Source of the DNA: a bacterium
Lineage (GTDB): Bacteria; Planctomycetota; Planctomycetia; Planctomycetales; Planctomycetaceae
Length of the DNA: 64,000 bases
Assembly (NCBI GenBank): GCA_016125225.1
Contig: WGME01000028.1
Coordinates: 81,404-145,403, forward strand
Reading direction: 5' to 3'
The notes beneath the pieces are model-generated. The model did not search any database. It was not told where the DNA came from and saw only the letters and a program-made list of their open reading frames with translations. Positions 9,045-16,896 of this stretch are shown piece after piece (the stretch's first letter is position 1; each line of letters begins with the position of its first letter). A program made the position numbers and the translations under genes.

Positions 9045-11087
9045 TTACTTCAGTCGCTCTAACCCAGCGGCGGCGGCGGCACGAATGGCGGGTTCATCGG
9101 AATGCAGCAATTCGGTCAGCACGGCACGCACTTCCGGGCGGCGAGCACCGCGACGGCTGGCGAGGCGGATCAATTGCACCACGGCCTCGGGCCGTTCAAC
9201 CGCCATGCCTTCCAACACGATGGGCAATGCCGTTTCCAGCGTGGCCTGATCATCCTGAATCTGCAGCAGCGCCCAGGCAGCGACCAAACGTTCTCCGGGC
9301 AGGCGGCTGGTGAGGACCGTCTTCAGGACTGGCACAGCCGCAGAGGCAACTGGCCCCAGGCTTCCCAAGGCATAAATCGCGGCACGTCGACCTTCGGCAT
9401 CGGGACTTTCCGCGAGAGCCAGCAGTCCAGGAACCGCCGGGGCTGCGGACGATCCTAAATATGAGACAGCCAAAGCTGACGCGATGCGGACCATTGGTTC
9501 CGGATCATGTCCGATCGCCTTGACCAGACCGGGGACTGCGGGGGTCGCAGAGGTGCCCAAGGTTCCCAGAGTCCGGGCGGCCTGCAATCGCACACTCGGC
9601 TCCGGCCGATCAAGGCCTTCAATCAACCGCGGGACAGCCAGCTTGATGTATTCGGGGTTCTGCGGGTCGAGATGCAACAGCGACCAGGCGGTGGCCAATC
9701 GCAGCAAAGGATCTTCGGCTTCCACCGCATTCGTGAGTTCCTTCACGGCAGAGGCATCACCAATTCGGCCCAAGGCATAAGCGGCAGCGGGGCGAGCCTC
9801 GCTCTTTTCGTCAGCCAGTACGTGTTTCAACGCGGGACCGGCAACTTTGGGATCGGCTCCAATCGCGGCGATCGCCAGGCATACGCTCCGTGGCGGTAAC
9901 GCATCGGGTTTGCCGAGGAGTTCCACCAGCTTGGCTGCGGCCGGGCGAGCCGAGGGTCCCATGCCCTCTAAGGTCTGCAAGGCCAGAACCGAGTAATTGC
10001 GATCTTCGAGCAGTGGTACCAAAGCGGGAATGGATGGCGTGCCGATGCGACCCAGCGTCTCCGCCGCACGCAAAGTGACCGCCGCTTCACTGTCTTTCAC
10101 GGCAGCCGCCAGGCTTTGAATCGCTTCCGGTGACTGAGTTCCCGTGGCAGCCAAAGCATCCAGAGCAGCCAGACGAACCGTTGGCTCCGCATCCTTCAGT
10201 GCGGCCAAAAATGTCGCCACTTGACCTTGCGCCGCCGAACCATACCGGCCCATGGCTTCCAAAGCCGCCACTCGCACTTGCGGCGTTTCGCAATCGCATT
10301 CCGCCTGCAATTGAGGCAACACGACTTGAGGTTGGGCGCCGATTTCTCCTAAGGCACGCACGACAACCGTCCGTAAATCTGGTGCTTCCATTTTCAAAGA
10401 CGCCAGCAATTCCGGCACAGCAGAATCAGCGACTGGACCAAGGTCTCCCAAAGCATCGGCCGCGGCAAGACGAGCTTCAGTCGCACCATTTTTCAGTGCC
10501 GCTCGCAACATCGGGACGGCATCAGCCCCGGCTAACCGAAGGGCCTGTGCTGCGGCAATGCGGACACTGGCCCGCTCATCGCCTAATGCTGTTTTTAAGA
10601 CCGAAAGTGCCTGTTCACGGGCGGGCAGTTTCCAGGCCAGAATCAGGTTTGCCGCTTCCACATGAATGATCGATTCCGGATCATTCAGTAGAGAGCCAAT
10701 TTTCGCCCCGACCACTTTGGGATCCGGCTCCATCGCCTGCAGTGTCATTAATGCACTGTGCTTGATGATGACATTCGGATCACTGAGCAGGCCGAGCACG
10801 TCAACCGTCGCCGGTTGTGCCCACGGTCCCCAAGCTGTGAGAAGTTCCAGAGCCGATAGCTGAACGGTTAAATCATCCTGCTTCAAAAGACGCTGCACAT
10901 CGGGAAGAGTGGCGAGGGCTTCCGGCCCCAAATCTGCGGCATTCTCCAGAGCAGAAACGACAACCACCGGGTCGGAACTGGCGAGTTCCTTCCGAAGTTT
11001 GGCCACAGAATCGTCATCGGCAGCAGCACACCATGTCGCCGAAGTGCTCACTACAAGGATTAAAGCCAACCACCAGCGCCGTGTCAT
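9045..11087 (-). CDS. Secreted HEAT-repeat protein
   Basis: A 680-aa protein with a signal peptide (MTRRWWLALILVVSTSATWC, cleavage near AAA-DD) followed almost entirely by PBS-lyase/HEAT-like repeats of about 36 residues. Recurring units such as VRLAALDALAATG, VRLQAARTLGTLG and ARPAAAYALGRIGD can be followed from about residue 30 to the end, roughly 16-18 repeats. There is no enzymatic domain, so it is probably an extracytoplasmic binding scaffold. An in-frame start at 11171 would add 28 polar residues; the ATG at 11087 is preferred because it begins the signal peptide and has GAAGG just upstream. Ligand unknown. Confidence 0.8.
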   Translation of the reverse strand: MTRRWWLALILVVSTSATWCAAADDDSVAKLRKELASSDPVVVVSALENAADLGPEALATLPDVQRLLKQDDLTVQLSALELLTAWGPWAQPATVDVLGLLSDPNVIIKHSALMTLQAMEPDPKVVGAKIGSLLNDPESIIHVEAANLILAWKLPAREQALSVLKTALGDERASVRIAAAQALRLAGADAVPMLRAALKNGATEARLAAADALGDLGPVADSAVPELLASLKMEAPDLRTVVVRALGEIGAQPQVVLPQLQAECDCETPQVRVAALEAMGRYGSAAQGQVATFLAALKDAEPTVRLAALDALAATGTQSPEAIQSLAAAVKDSEAAVTLRAAETLGRIGTPSIPALVPLLEDRNYSVLALQTLEGMGPSARPAAAKLVELLGKPDALPPRSVCLAIAAIGADPKVAGPALKHVLADEKSEARPAAAYALGRIGDASAVKELTNAVEAEDPLLRLATAWSLLHLDPQNPEYIKLAVPRLIEGLDRPEPSVRLQAARTLGTLGTSATPAVPGLVKAIGHDPEPMVRIASALAVSYLGSSAAPAVPGLLALAESPDAEGRRAAIYALGSLGPVASAAVPVLKTVLTSRLPGERLVAAWALLQIQDDQATLETALPIVLEGMAVERPEAVVQLIRLASRRGARRPEVRAVLTELLHSDEPAIRAAAAAGLERLK

Positions 11088-11249
11088 AGTTCTGCCTTCG
11101 AGATGTGCCAAGCTTCCGGTCTGCAGAGAGCGGTCGATGCTTGTTCTCAGACTGTGATCGATGTACAACAAATATAGGTAACGTGTTCACGTTGGTGCTG
11201 CAAGTTGGGACAGATCTTGAAGGTTGCTTCTCCTGTAGGAATTCGTCCG

Positions 11250-11939
11250 ATGAAGACTGTGGCCCCCCTTTCTTTGATCGTGCTGCTGTCGGTCGTCCTG
11301 GTGGCTGATGGGCAGGTTTATCGTAACTATGGCTACCGTAATCCCGGTTATGGTGGTTGGTGGGGCGGCGTGGGCATTTATGCGGGCGGCATCGGTACAA
11401 CTCCGGCGGAAAGCTATGCCCGTGGTCAGGCTGATGTCTTGAGAGCTCAGGGGCAGGCCTATGAAGCGGCCGCCCGTGGAGCCGTCAGTTATGAACAGGC
11501 CCGAGCCACCTATATTGAAAATCAGGAACGCTGGCATCAGATTCAGATGGAGCGGCAAAAGCAAGGGGAACAGGCGCGGGCGGAAAAGCAAGCGGCCGAC
11601 CGGGCTGCCCGTGAGCGTCGTCAGGCCAACCAGTCTCCCCCAACACCGCAACTGGCACTCTCCGATTCGCAGTACGATCGCGCGAGTGGAACCGTGCACT
11701 GGCCCTTGCTGCTCGGCGATGCCCGCTTCAATACCAATCGCGAGGAACTGGAGCAGGAACTACTGCTGCGAGCCCATGTCGGTTCCACACTGGATAACGA
11801 CGCTCGAATCGTCGCCACGACCGATGCGTTGATTGCCCAGCTTAAGGCCGATATCAAAACCTTGCCGCCGACCGATTACATCGAAGCACGCAAGTTTCTG
11901 AATGCCCTCAAGAATGAAGTCGAGCAGCCAGCCGGTTAG
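11250..11939 (+). CDS. Small secreted planctomycete protein of unknown function
   Basis: A 229-aa protein with a signal peptide (MKTVAPLSLIVLLSVVLVADG) and a Gly/Tyr/Trp-rich segment just after it. A helical stretch follows with the pattern SYARGQADVLRAQGQAYE and ARATYIENQERWHQIQ, a pattern I associate with secreted proteins seen repeatedly in planctomycetes. A charged Gln/Arg/Ala-rich coiled-coil region lies at about 85-125. The last 100 residues form a separate acidic helical part. The ATG at 11250 is chosen over 11205 because it starts the signal sequence and has AGGA about 12 nt upstream. It is divergent from the HEAT-repeat gene. No function can be assigned. Confidence 0.72.
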   Translation: MKTVAPLSLIVLLSVVLVADGQVYRNYGYRNPGYGGWWGGVGIYAGGIGTTPAESYARGQADVLRAQGQAYEAAARGAVSYEQARATYIENQERWHQIQMERQKQGEQARAEKQAADRAARERRQANQSPPTPQLALSDSQYDRASGTVHWPLLLGDARFNTNREELEQELLLRAHVGSTLDNDARIVATTDALIAQLKADIKTLPPTDYIEARKFLNALKNEVEQPAG

Positions 11940-12020
11940 TCGATTGCGAGAGTTCTTTCTGAAACTTGAACGCCAGACTTCTGATGACCGCAGCCGAGTC
12001 TGCCTGATGGTTGCCCGCAC

Positions 12021-12842
12021 ATGGCGTTGACGCTCACGCTGCGATCCGAAACGCATTTCCCTCTGGAAGTCTTCGGGATTGATACGCAGGCCGTGGCAGG
12101 CTTGTCGCTCGCCGCCATCGAACGGTTGCCCCTGCTTGCGGGACGGCACACCGCCCCGCTCGCTGAGTTCTTCACGGTCGCTGGATCGGCAACGGATGAT
12201 CACACTCTCGTCTGGCAAGGAAACCTGCAACAAGTCAAAGGCATCGCAGCCCGGCAAACTTGCGGCCATGTGCGGGTCATCGGTTCCGCCGGTCTACATC
12301 TCGCTGCAGAAATGATGGGGGGCACGGTACTCGTTGAAGGCTCCGTGAGTGATTGGGCGGGTGCGGAAATGTACGGTGGTCTGCTGACGATCCAAGGAAA
12401 TGCCGGTCGCTGCCTCGGCGGTGCCTATCGCGGCTCACTCAAGGGAATGAGGGGTGGCGAAATCCTCGTGCATGGCCATGCCGATGACGAAGCCGGTGCT
12501 CTCATGCGTCGTGGCACGTTGACAATTGCAGGCAATGCCGGGCAGGGGGTCGGTTTCGGCATGCTGGCCGGAACGATCGCCGTGGGAGGGACGACAGGGC
12601 GTCTAGTGGCCGCCGGCATGAAACGAGGCAGCGTGATTCTGCGCCAACCGTGCGAATCTTTATTGCCCTCGTTTCGACGATCCGGCATTGATGCACCGGT
12701 ATTTGTCCGTCTGCTGATCCGCCGCTGGCAAGAGCTGGGATGCACTCATTTTGATTCGCTGCTCGATCAGCCCTTGCAACGCTATTGCGGCGATTTCACC
12801 GAACTTGGTCGCGGTGAAATCTGGATGCCCGCAACCCATTAA
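12021..12842 (+). CDS. fhcC: Formylmethanofuran dehydrogenase subunit C homologue
   Basis: A 273-aa protein dominated by glycine-rich parallel beta-helix repeats (AAEMMGGTVLVEGSVSDW, AEMYGGLLTIQGNAGRCLG, LMRRGTLTIAGNAGQGVG). This is the fold of FwdC/FhcC and of the GltB C-terminal domain. The length and the N-terminal LTLTLRSETHFPLEVFG fit FhcC, a subunit of the formyltransferase/hydrolase complex that releases formate from formyl-methanofuran-type carriers in tetrahydromethanopterin-linked C1 oxidation. No fhcA, fhcB or fhcD is adjacent, which fits the scattered C1 genes known from planctomycetes. A glutamate-synthase alpha-domain-like protein is the alternative, but it is less likely at this length. 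Confidence 0.8.
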   Translation: MALTLTLRSETHFPLEVFGIDTQAVAGLSLAAIERLPLLAGRHTAPLAEFFTVAGSATDDHTLVWQGNLQQVKGIAARQTCGHVRVIGSAGLHLAAEMMGGTVLVEGSVSDWAGAEMYGGLLTIQGNAGRCLGGAYRGSLKGMRGGEILVHGHADDEAGALMRRGTLTIAGNAGQGVGFGMLAGTIAVGGTTGRLVAAGMKRGSVILRQPCESLLPSFRRSGIDAPVFVRLLIRRWQELGCTHFDSLLDQPLQRYCGDFTELGRGEIWMPATH

Positions 12843-12866
12843 GCCAATGTTACAGTAAGCCCAGCC

Positions 12867-12899
12867 TGCCCGGGTAATCGCCGTATTCATCCCGGGGCA
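12867..12899. terminator. Possible hairpin after fhcC
   Basis: TGCCCGGG and CCCGGGGCA can pair with one bulge around a 16-nt loop, 25 bp after the fhcC stop. There is no convincing T-run, so it is a weak terminator candidate, or merely a stem in the leader of the next gene. Confidence 0.3.
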
Positions 12900-12960
12900 A
12901 AATCGGGTAGAATCGGCTCTTGAATTTGGCAAGCTCTCACAACAGAAAGGCCAACACTCC

Positions 12961-14169
12961 ATGCATCGCGTTGCGGGCCTCTGTGTCTTCATTCTTGCGC
13001 TGACCAGTCCAGTATGGTCACAATCACGTGATCCGTTTCGAGATGCGCGTGAACGACTGGTCTCTCAAGACATTGAACGGGAAGGCATTCGCAATCCCCG
13101 TGTGCTGGAGTCGATGCGGACTGTCCCCCGGCACGAGTTCGTTCCGTTGTCACAGAAGAATTTCGCCTATTTCGATGCGGCCCTGGCAATTGGTTACAAG
13201 CAGACGATCTCGCCGCCGTTTATCGTCGCCTACATGACTCAGGCGATCGATCCACAACCCGACGATGTCGTCCTGGAAATCGGAACGGGCAGCGGCTATC
13301 AGGCGGCAATTCTCTCGGGGTTGGTGAAAGACGTTTATACCATCGAAATTGTGGAACAACTTGGCAAGACAGCGGAAGAGCGGCTCGACCGGCTCGGCTA
13401 CAAAAACGTGCATGTGAAAGTTGGCGACGGTTACAAAGGCTGGCCCGAACATGCCCCGTTCGACAAGATCATCGTCACCTGTTCGCCCGAAGATGTCCCT
13501 TTGCCGCTCGTGGCCCAGTTGAAAGAAGGGGGAAAAATGATTGTTCCCCTCGGCGAACGCTACAACCAGGTCTTCCACCTCTTCGAAAAGAAGGCGGGCA
13601 AACTGACCGCGACAAAGCTGATCAACACGCTCTTTGTCCCCATGACGGGCACATCAGAAGATCAACGGCAAATCAAACCCGATCCGCTGCATCCCGAAAT
13701 CAAAAACGGCGGCTTTGAAATCGACGCGAACAAGGACGGCTACCCCGACGACTGGCACTATCAACGCTTGATCCGCATCGATCCTAACGGGGGGCTGAAC
13801 AGCACTCCCTGTGCGGTCTTTGAAAACGACGAAGCGGGACGTCCGGCCCAGGCGCTGCAAGGCATGGCGATCGATCCCAGCAAAATTTCCGGCGTGCAGA
13901 TCAGTCTGAAATACAAACTTGCTAACTCACGTTTCGGCGGACAACCCCATGAGAAACCGGGGATGGTGCTGCATTTTTACGATGACCAGCGGCGGGTGAT
14001 CGCAGAACCGAGTGTCGGTCCGTGGTTCGATACCGATGACTGGACCACGGTCTCCAAGACCTTTCCCGTGCCCGCCAAGGCCCGCGAGATGATTTTTCGC
14101 GTCGGGCTGAACGGTGCGACCGGCGTGCTCTCCGTCGATGATGTCATCCTGACCCCGGTCTACCGGTAA
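12961..14169 (+). CDS. pcm: Secreted protein-L-isoaspartate O-methyltransferase with C-terminal beta-sandwich-like domain
   Basis: A 402-aa protein. A signal peptide (MHRVAGLCVFILALTSPVWS) precedes a complete PCMT domain at about 25-225. The domain has the family entry PRHEFVP, the segment QTISPPFIVAYMTQ and the SAM-binding motif EIGTGSGYQAA near 106-116. PCMT repairs isoaspartyl residues by methylation. From about residue 235 there is an extra domain of about 165 residues beginning IKNGGFE and containing WHYQ and DDVILTP, the outline of a galactose-binding/carbohydrate-binding-like sandwich. Cytoplasmic PCMT is normally about 210 aa, so both the signal peptide and the extension are unusual. 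How SAM would be supplied outside the cytoplasm is unclear. Confidence 0.85.
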   Translation: MHRVAGLCVFILALTSPVWSQSRDPFRDARERLVSQDIEREGIRNPRVLESMRTVPRHEFVPLSQKNFAYFDAALAIGYKQTISPPFIVAYMTQAIDPQPDDVVLEIGTGSGYQAAILSGLVKDVYTIEIVEQLGKTAEERLDRLGYKNVHVKVGDGYKGWPEHAPFDKIIVTCSPEDVPLPLVAQLKEGGKMIVPLGERYNQVFHLFEKKAGKLTATKLINTLFVPMTGTSEDQRQIKPDPLHPEIKNGGFEIDANKDGYPDDWHYQRLIRIDPNGGLNSTPCAVFENDEAGRPAQALQGMAIDPSKISGVQISLKYKLANSRFGGQPHEKPGMVLHFYDDQRRVIAEPSVGPWFDTDDWTTVSKTFPVPAKAREMIFRVGLNGATGVLSVDDVILTPVYR

Positions 14170-14206
14170 TCGCCGAGCAATCCTGATTTTTGGGCCATTC
14201 TCTCTG

Positions 14207-15124
14207 ATGTTCTCCACCGCCTTGCAAGACGCCATTCAACAGACTGCGGCCTGGTTCCCGTTACCGGGTCGCACTTCCATCGAAGTCCGTGGCAAAGACC
14301 GTGCGACATTCCTGCACAACTTCTGTACGAATGAGATCAAAAAGCTGCAACCGGGGCAGGGGTGTGAGGCCTTTTTCTGTAATGCCAAAGGGCGTGTGAT
14401 TGGACACGGCTCCATTTTCGCGACGAACGATGCCCTGTGGATCGATTCGGTTCCCGGCCAATCTCAAAAGCTCATCGCACATCTCGATCGATACCTCATT
14501 CGAGAGGATGTGACGCTAACCGACCAGACATCGGCATCCCTGGCACTCTGTTCGGTAGCGACCCCTTCGGCCGTCAATCCAGCGAGCAGGCCAGATGACC
14601 TCTTCACGATCGATCTGAACTGGCAGGGCCTACGGTGTTCGCTCCACATCGGACCAACGTCCGCTATCGAACAGGTCATGACGGACCTGCAAGGGCAGGG
14701 GGCACAATTCGGCACTGCAAGTGACTGGGACGCTCTGCGCATCGCAGCGGGATGGCCGGTTTATGGTCTTGACATCACGGAAGAGAACCTGCCGCAGGAA
14801 GTGGCCAGGAATGACCAGGCGATTAGTTTCACCAAAGGCTGCTATCTCGGGCAGGAACCGATTGCCCGGCTCGATGCGTTGGGCCATACCAACCGGGAAT
14901 TGCGTCGTCTGGTCATCGACGGTGAGATCATCCCGCCCGCAGGAGCTAACTTGAGTGATTCGTCCACCGGAGATGTTGTCGGTCACATCACCTCAGCAGC
15001 ACTAGCTCCGTTTCAGGCTGGGATTGTCGCCCTGGGCTATCTCAAAACGAAATGGACCAAACCCGGTACCGTAGTGACTGTCGAGTCGACGCCGACCATG
15101 TCTGCCACGGTCCAACTGATGTAG
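14207..15124 (+). CDS. ygfZ: YgfZ/GcvT-like folate-binding protein
   Basis: A 305-aa cytoplasmic protein of the YgfZ family (GcvT fold), which uses tetrahydrofolate and supports iron-sulfur cluster assembly or repair. The family signature with its conserved cysteine is intact: KGCYLGQEPIARLDALGHTN, near residues 206-225. The N-terminal RTSIEVRGKDRATFLHNFCTN and a typical C-terminal barrel are present. It lies 37 bp after the methyltransferase gene and may be co-transcribed with it. A GcvT aminomethyltransferase is excluded by length and by the YgfZ signature. The ATG at 14207 has no strong ribosome-binding sequence. Confidence 0.88.
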   Translation: MFSTALQDAIQQTAAWFPLPGRTSIEVRGKDRATFLHNFCTNEIKKLQPGQGCEAFFCNAKGRVIGHGSIFATNDALWIDSVPGQSQKLIAHLDRYLIREDVTLTDQTSASLALCSVATPSAVNPASRPDDLFTIDLNWQGLRCSLHIGPTSAIEQVMTDLQGQGAQFGTASDWDALRIAAGWPVYGLDITEENLPQEVARNDQAISFTKGCYLGQEPIARLDALGHTNRELRRLVIDGEIIPPAGANLSDSSTGDVVGHITSAALAPFQAGIVALGYLKTKWTKPGTVVTVESTPTMSATVQLM

Positions 15125-15130
15125 GAAATC

Positions 15131-15166
15131 GCTATCCGTTTGACGGTATGTCTGCGACGGGATAGC
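15131..15166. terminator. Possible hairpin between ygfZ and purH
   Basis: GCTATCCGT can pair with ACGGGATAGC, with a single bulged G, around a 17-nt loop, a few bases after the ygfZ stop. There is no T-run, so termination is uncertain. Confidence 0.3.
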
Positions 15167-15238
15167 ATCAATCAGTACATTGAAGTTTCAGCCTGAACCT
15201 GCAGTATTTCACTCACCATTTGACCACCACGGAACAGC

Positions 15239-16816
15239 ATGACCGCCGATCGACCCCGACGCGCTCTCGTCAGTTGCAGCGATAAGCATGGCCTCGCCGA
15301 TTTTGCCCAAGCCCTGGTAAAGCTCGGGTTTGAATTAGTCTCGACGGGCGGCACACGCACGGCACTGGAAGCCGCAGGTCTGCCCGTCACCGACGTTTCT
15401 ACTTACACGGGCTTTCCTGAAATGATGGATGGCCGGTTGAAAACGTTGCATCCCAAGGTGCATGGCGGATTGCTCGGCCGACCGAATCTCCCGGATGATG
15501 CCGCGGCCATGGAGCAACATGGCATTCTGCCTTTCGAACTCGTCGTCGTGAACCTCTATCCGTTCGCGGAAACCATTGCGAAACCGGGTGTGACGGTCGA
15601 GCAGGCGATCGAACAAATCGACATCGGCGGCCCGAGCATGGTGCGTTCTGCCGCCAAGAATCATGCCTACGTCGGCGTGGTGACGTCTCCAAGTCAGTAT
15701 GGAACAGTGCTGGAACAACTCGCGTCGGGTTCTCTCACTGCGGAATTCCGTCGTCAACTGGCCGCCGCCGCCTTCGAACTGACAGCCCGCTACGACCGCA
15801 TGATTGCCGATTACTTTGCGACCATCACCACCCCGGTGGCAGAGCACATCTTCCCGCAATCGCTGGTCTTATCATTTGATCGCCGGTCGACGTTGCGCTA
15901 CGGCGAGAATCCGCATCAGACGGCGGCCTTCTATGTTGAACCGCGGCCCCATGCTTCGTCGCTGGCCTCCGCAGAGATTCTGCACGGTAAGGAACTCTCT
16001 TACAACAACCTGCTCGATCTTGATGCGGCAATGCAGATCGCTCGCGAGTTCCGCCAACCCGCTGCCGTGGTGATCAAGCATAACAACCCGTGTGGTTGTG
16101 CCGTCGCCGAGCATCTGGTTGACGCTTATACCAAAGCCGACGCGGGTGACCCTGTGAGTGCGTTCGGCTCGATCCTCGGATTTAACCGTCCGGTCGATCG
16201 CGAGACGGCAGAGCAACTCAGTGTGCCCGGTCGGTTCATCGAAGCCATCATCGCTCCGGAATATCTTCCGGAGGCCTTTGAAATTCTGACGACCAAGCCG
16301 AAGTGGAAATCGAACGTGCGGCTGCTGAAGTGTCCGGCCTTTCTCGACCCTCACCCCGTGGGCATGGAATACCGCCGGATTTCGGGGGGCTTGCTGGTTC
16401 AGGAGCGCGATGAAGACGAAGACCCCAGAGCGAACTGGACGGTGATGACCAACCGCCATCCGACTCCGCAGGAATATGCCGACCTTGAATTTGGTTGGCT
16501 GGTGTGTAAACACGTGAAATCGAATGCGGTTCTCTTCGCCAAAGAAGGCATGGTGGTGGGTGTCGGTGCCGGTCAGATGAGCCGCCTCGATTCCGCCTAC
16601 ATTGCCTGTCATAAAGCCGGTGAACGGAGCCACGGCGCCGTCTGTGCTTCGGATGCGTTCTTCCCGTTCCGCGATGGCATCGACCAGATTCATCAGGCCG
16701 GCATCACGGCAGTCATTCAACCGGGCGGTTCCAAACGCGACGACGAAGTCATTGCGGCTTGTAATGAATTCGGAATTGCCATGCTGTTTACCGGACGGCG
16801 CCATTTCCGGCACTAA
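15239..16816 (+). CDS. purH: Bifunctional AICAR transformylase / IMP cyclohydrolase
   Basis: A 525-aa enzyme for the last two steps of purine synthesis: formylation of AICAR by 10-formyl-tetrahydrofolate, then ring closure to IMP. The N-terminal MGS-like cyclohydrolase domain (about 1-200) contains ALVSCSDKHGL, STGGT and DGRLKTLHPKVHGG. The transformylase domain follows, with LRYGENPHQTAAFY, YNNLLDLDAAM and the catalytic KHNNPCG, ending in the typical GGSKRDDEVI and FTGRRHFRH. Length is normal. The gene has its own 115-bp leader after ygfZ. Confidence 0.96.
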   Translation: MTADRPRRALVSCSDKHGLADFAQALVKLGFELVSTGGTRTALEAAGLPVTDVSTYTGFPEMMDGRLKTLHPKVHGGLLGRPNLPDDAAAMEQHGILPFELVVVNLYPFAETIAKPGVTVEQAIEQIDIGGPSMVRSAAKNHAYVGVVTSPSQYGTVLEQLASGSLTAEFRRQLAAAAFELTARYDRMIADYFATITTPVAEHIFPQSLVLSFDRRSTLRYGENPHQTAAFYVEPRPHASSLASAEILHGKELSYNNLLDLDAAMQIAREFRQPAAVVIKHNNPCGCAVAEHLVDAYTKADAGDPVSAFGSILGFNRPVDRETAEQLSVPGRFIEAIIAPEYLPEAFEILTTKPKWKSNVRLLKCPAFLDPHPVGMEYRRISGGLLVQERDEDEDPRANWTVMTNRHPTPQEYADLEFGWLVCKHVKSNAVLFAKEGMVVGVGAGQMSRLDSAYIACHKAGERSHGAVCASDAFFPFRDGIDQIHQAGITAVIQPGGSKRDDEVIAACNEFGIAMLFTGRRHFRH

Positions 16817-16896
16817 TTCCGCCGGTCCAAGAACACAGTCAGGCCCACCCTGTGACCCATGCTCGGATGCCAACATACGTAGGTCAGGAATGCAGG

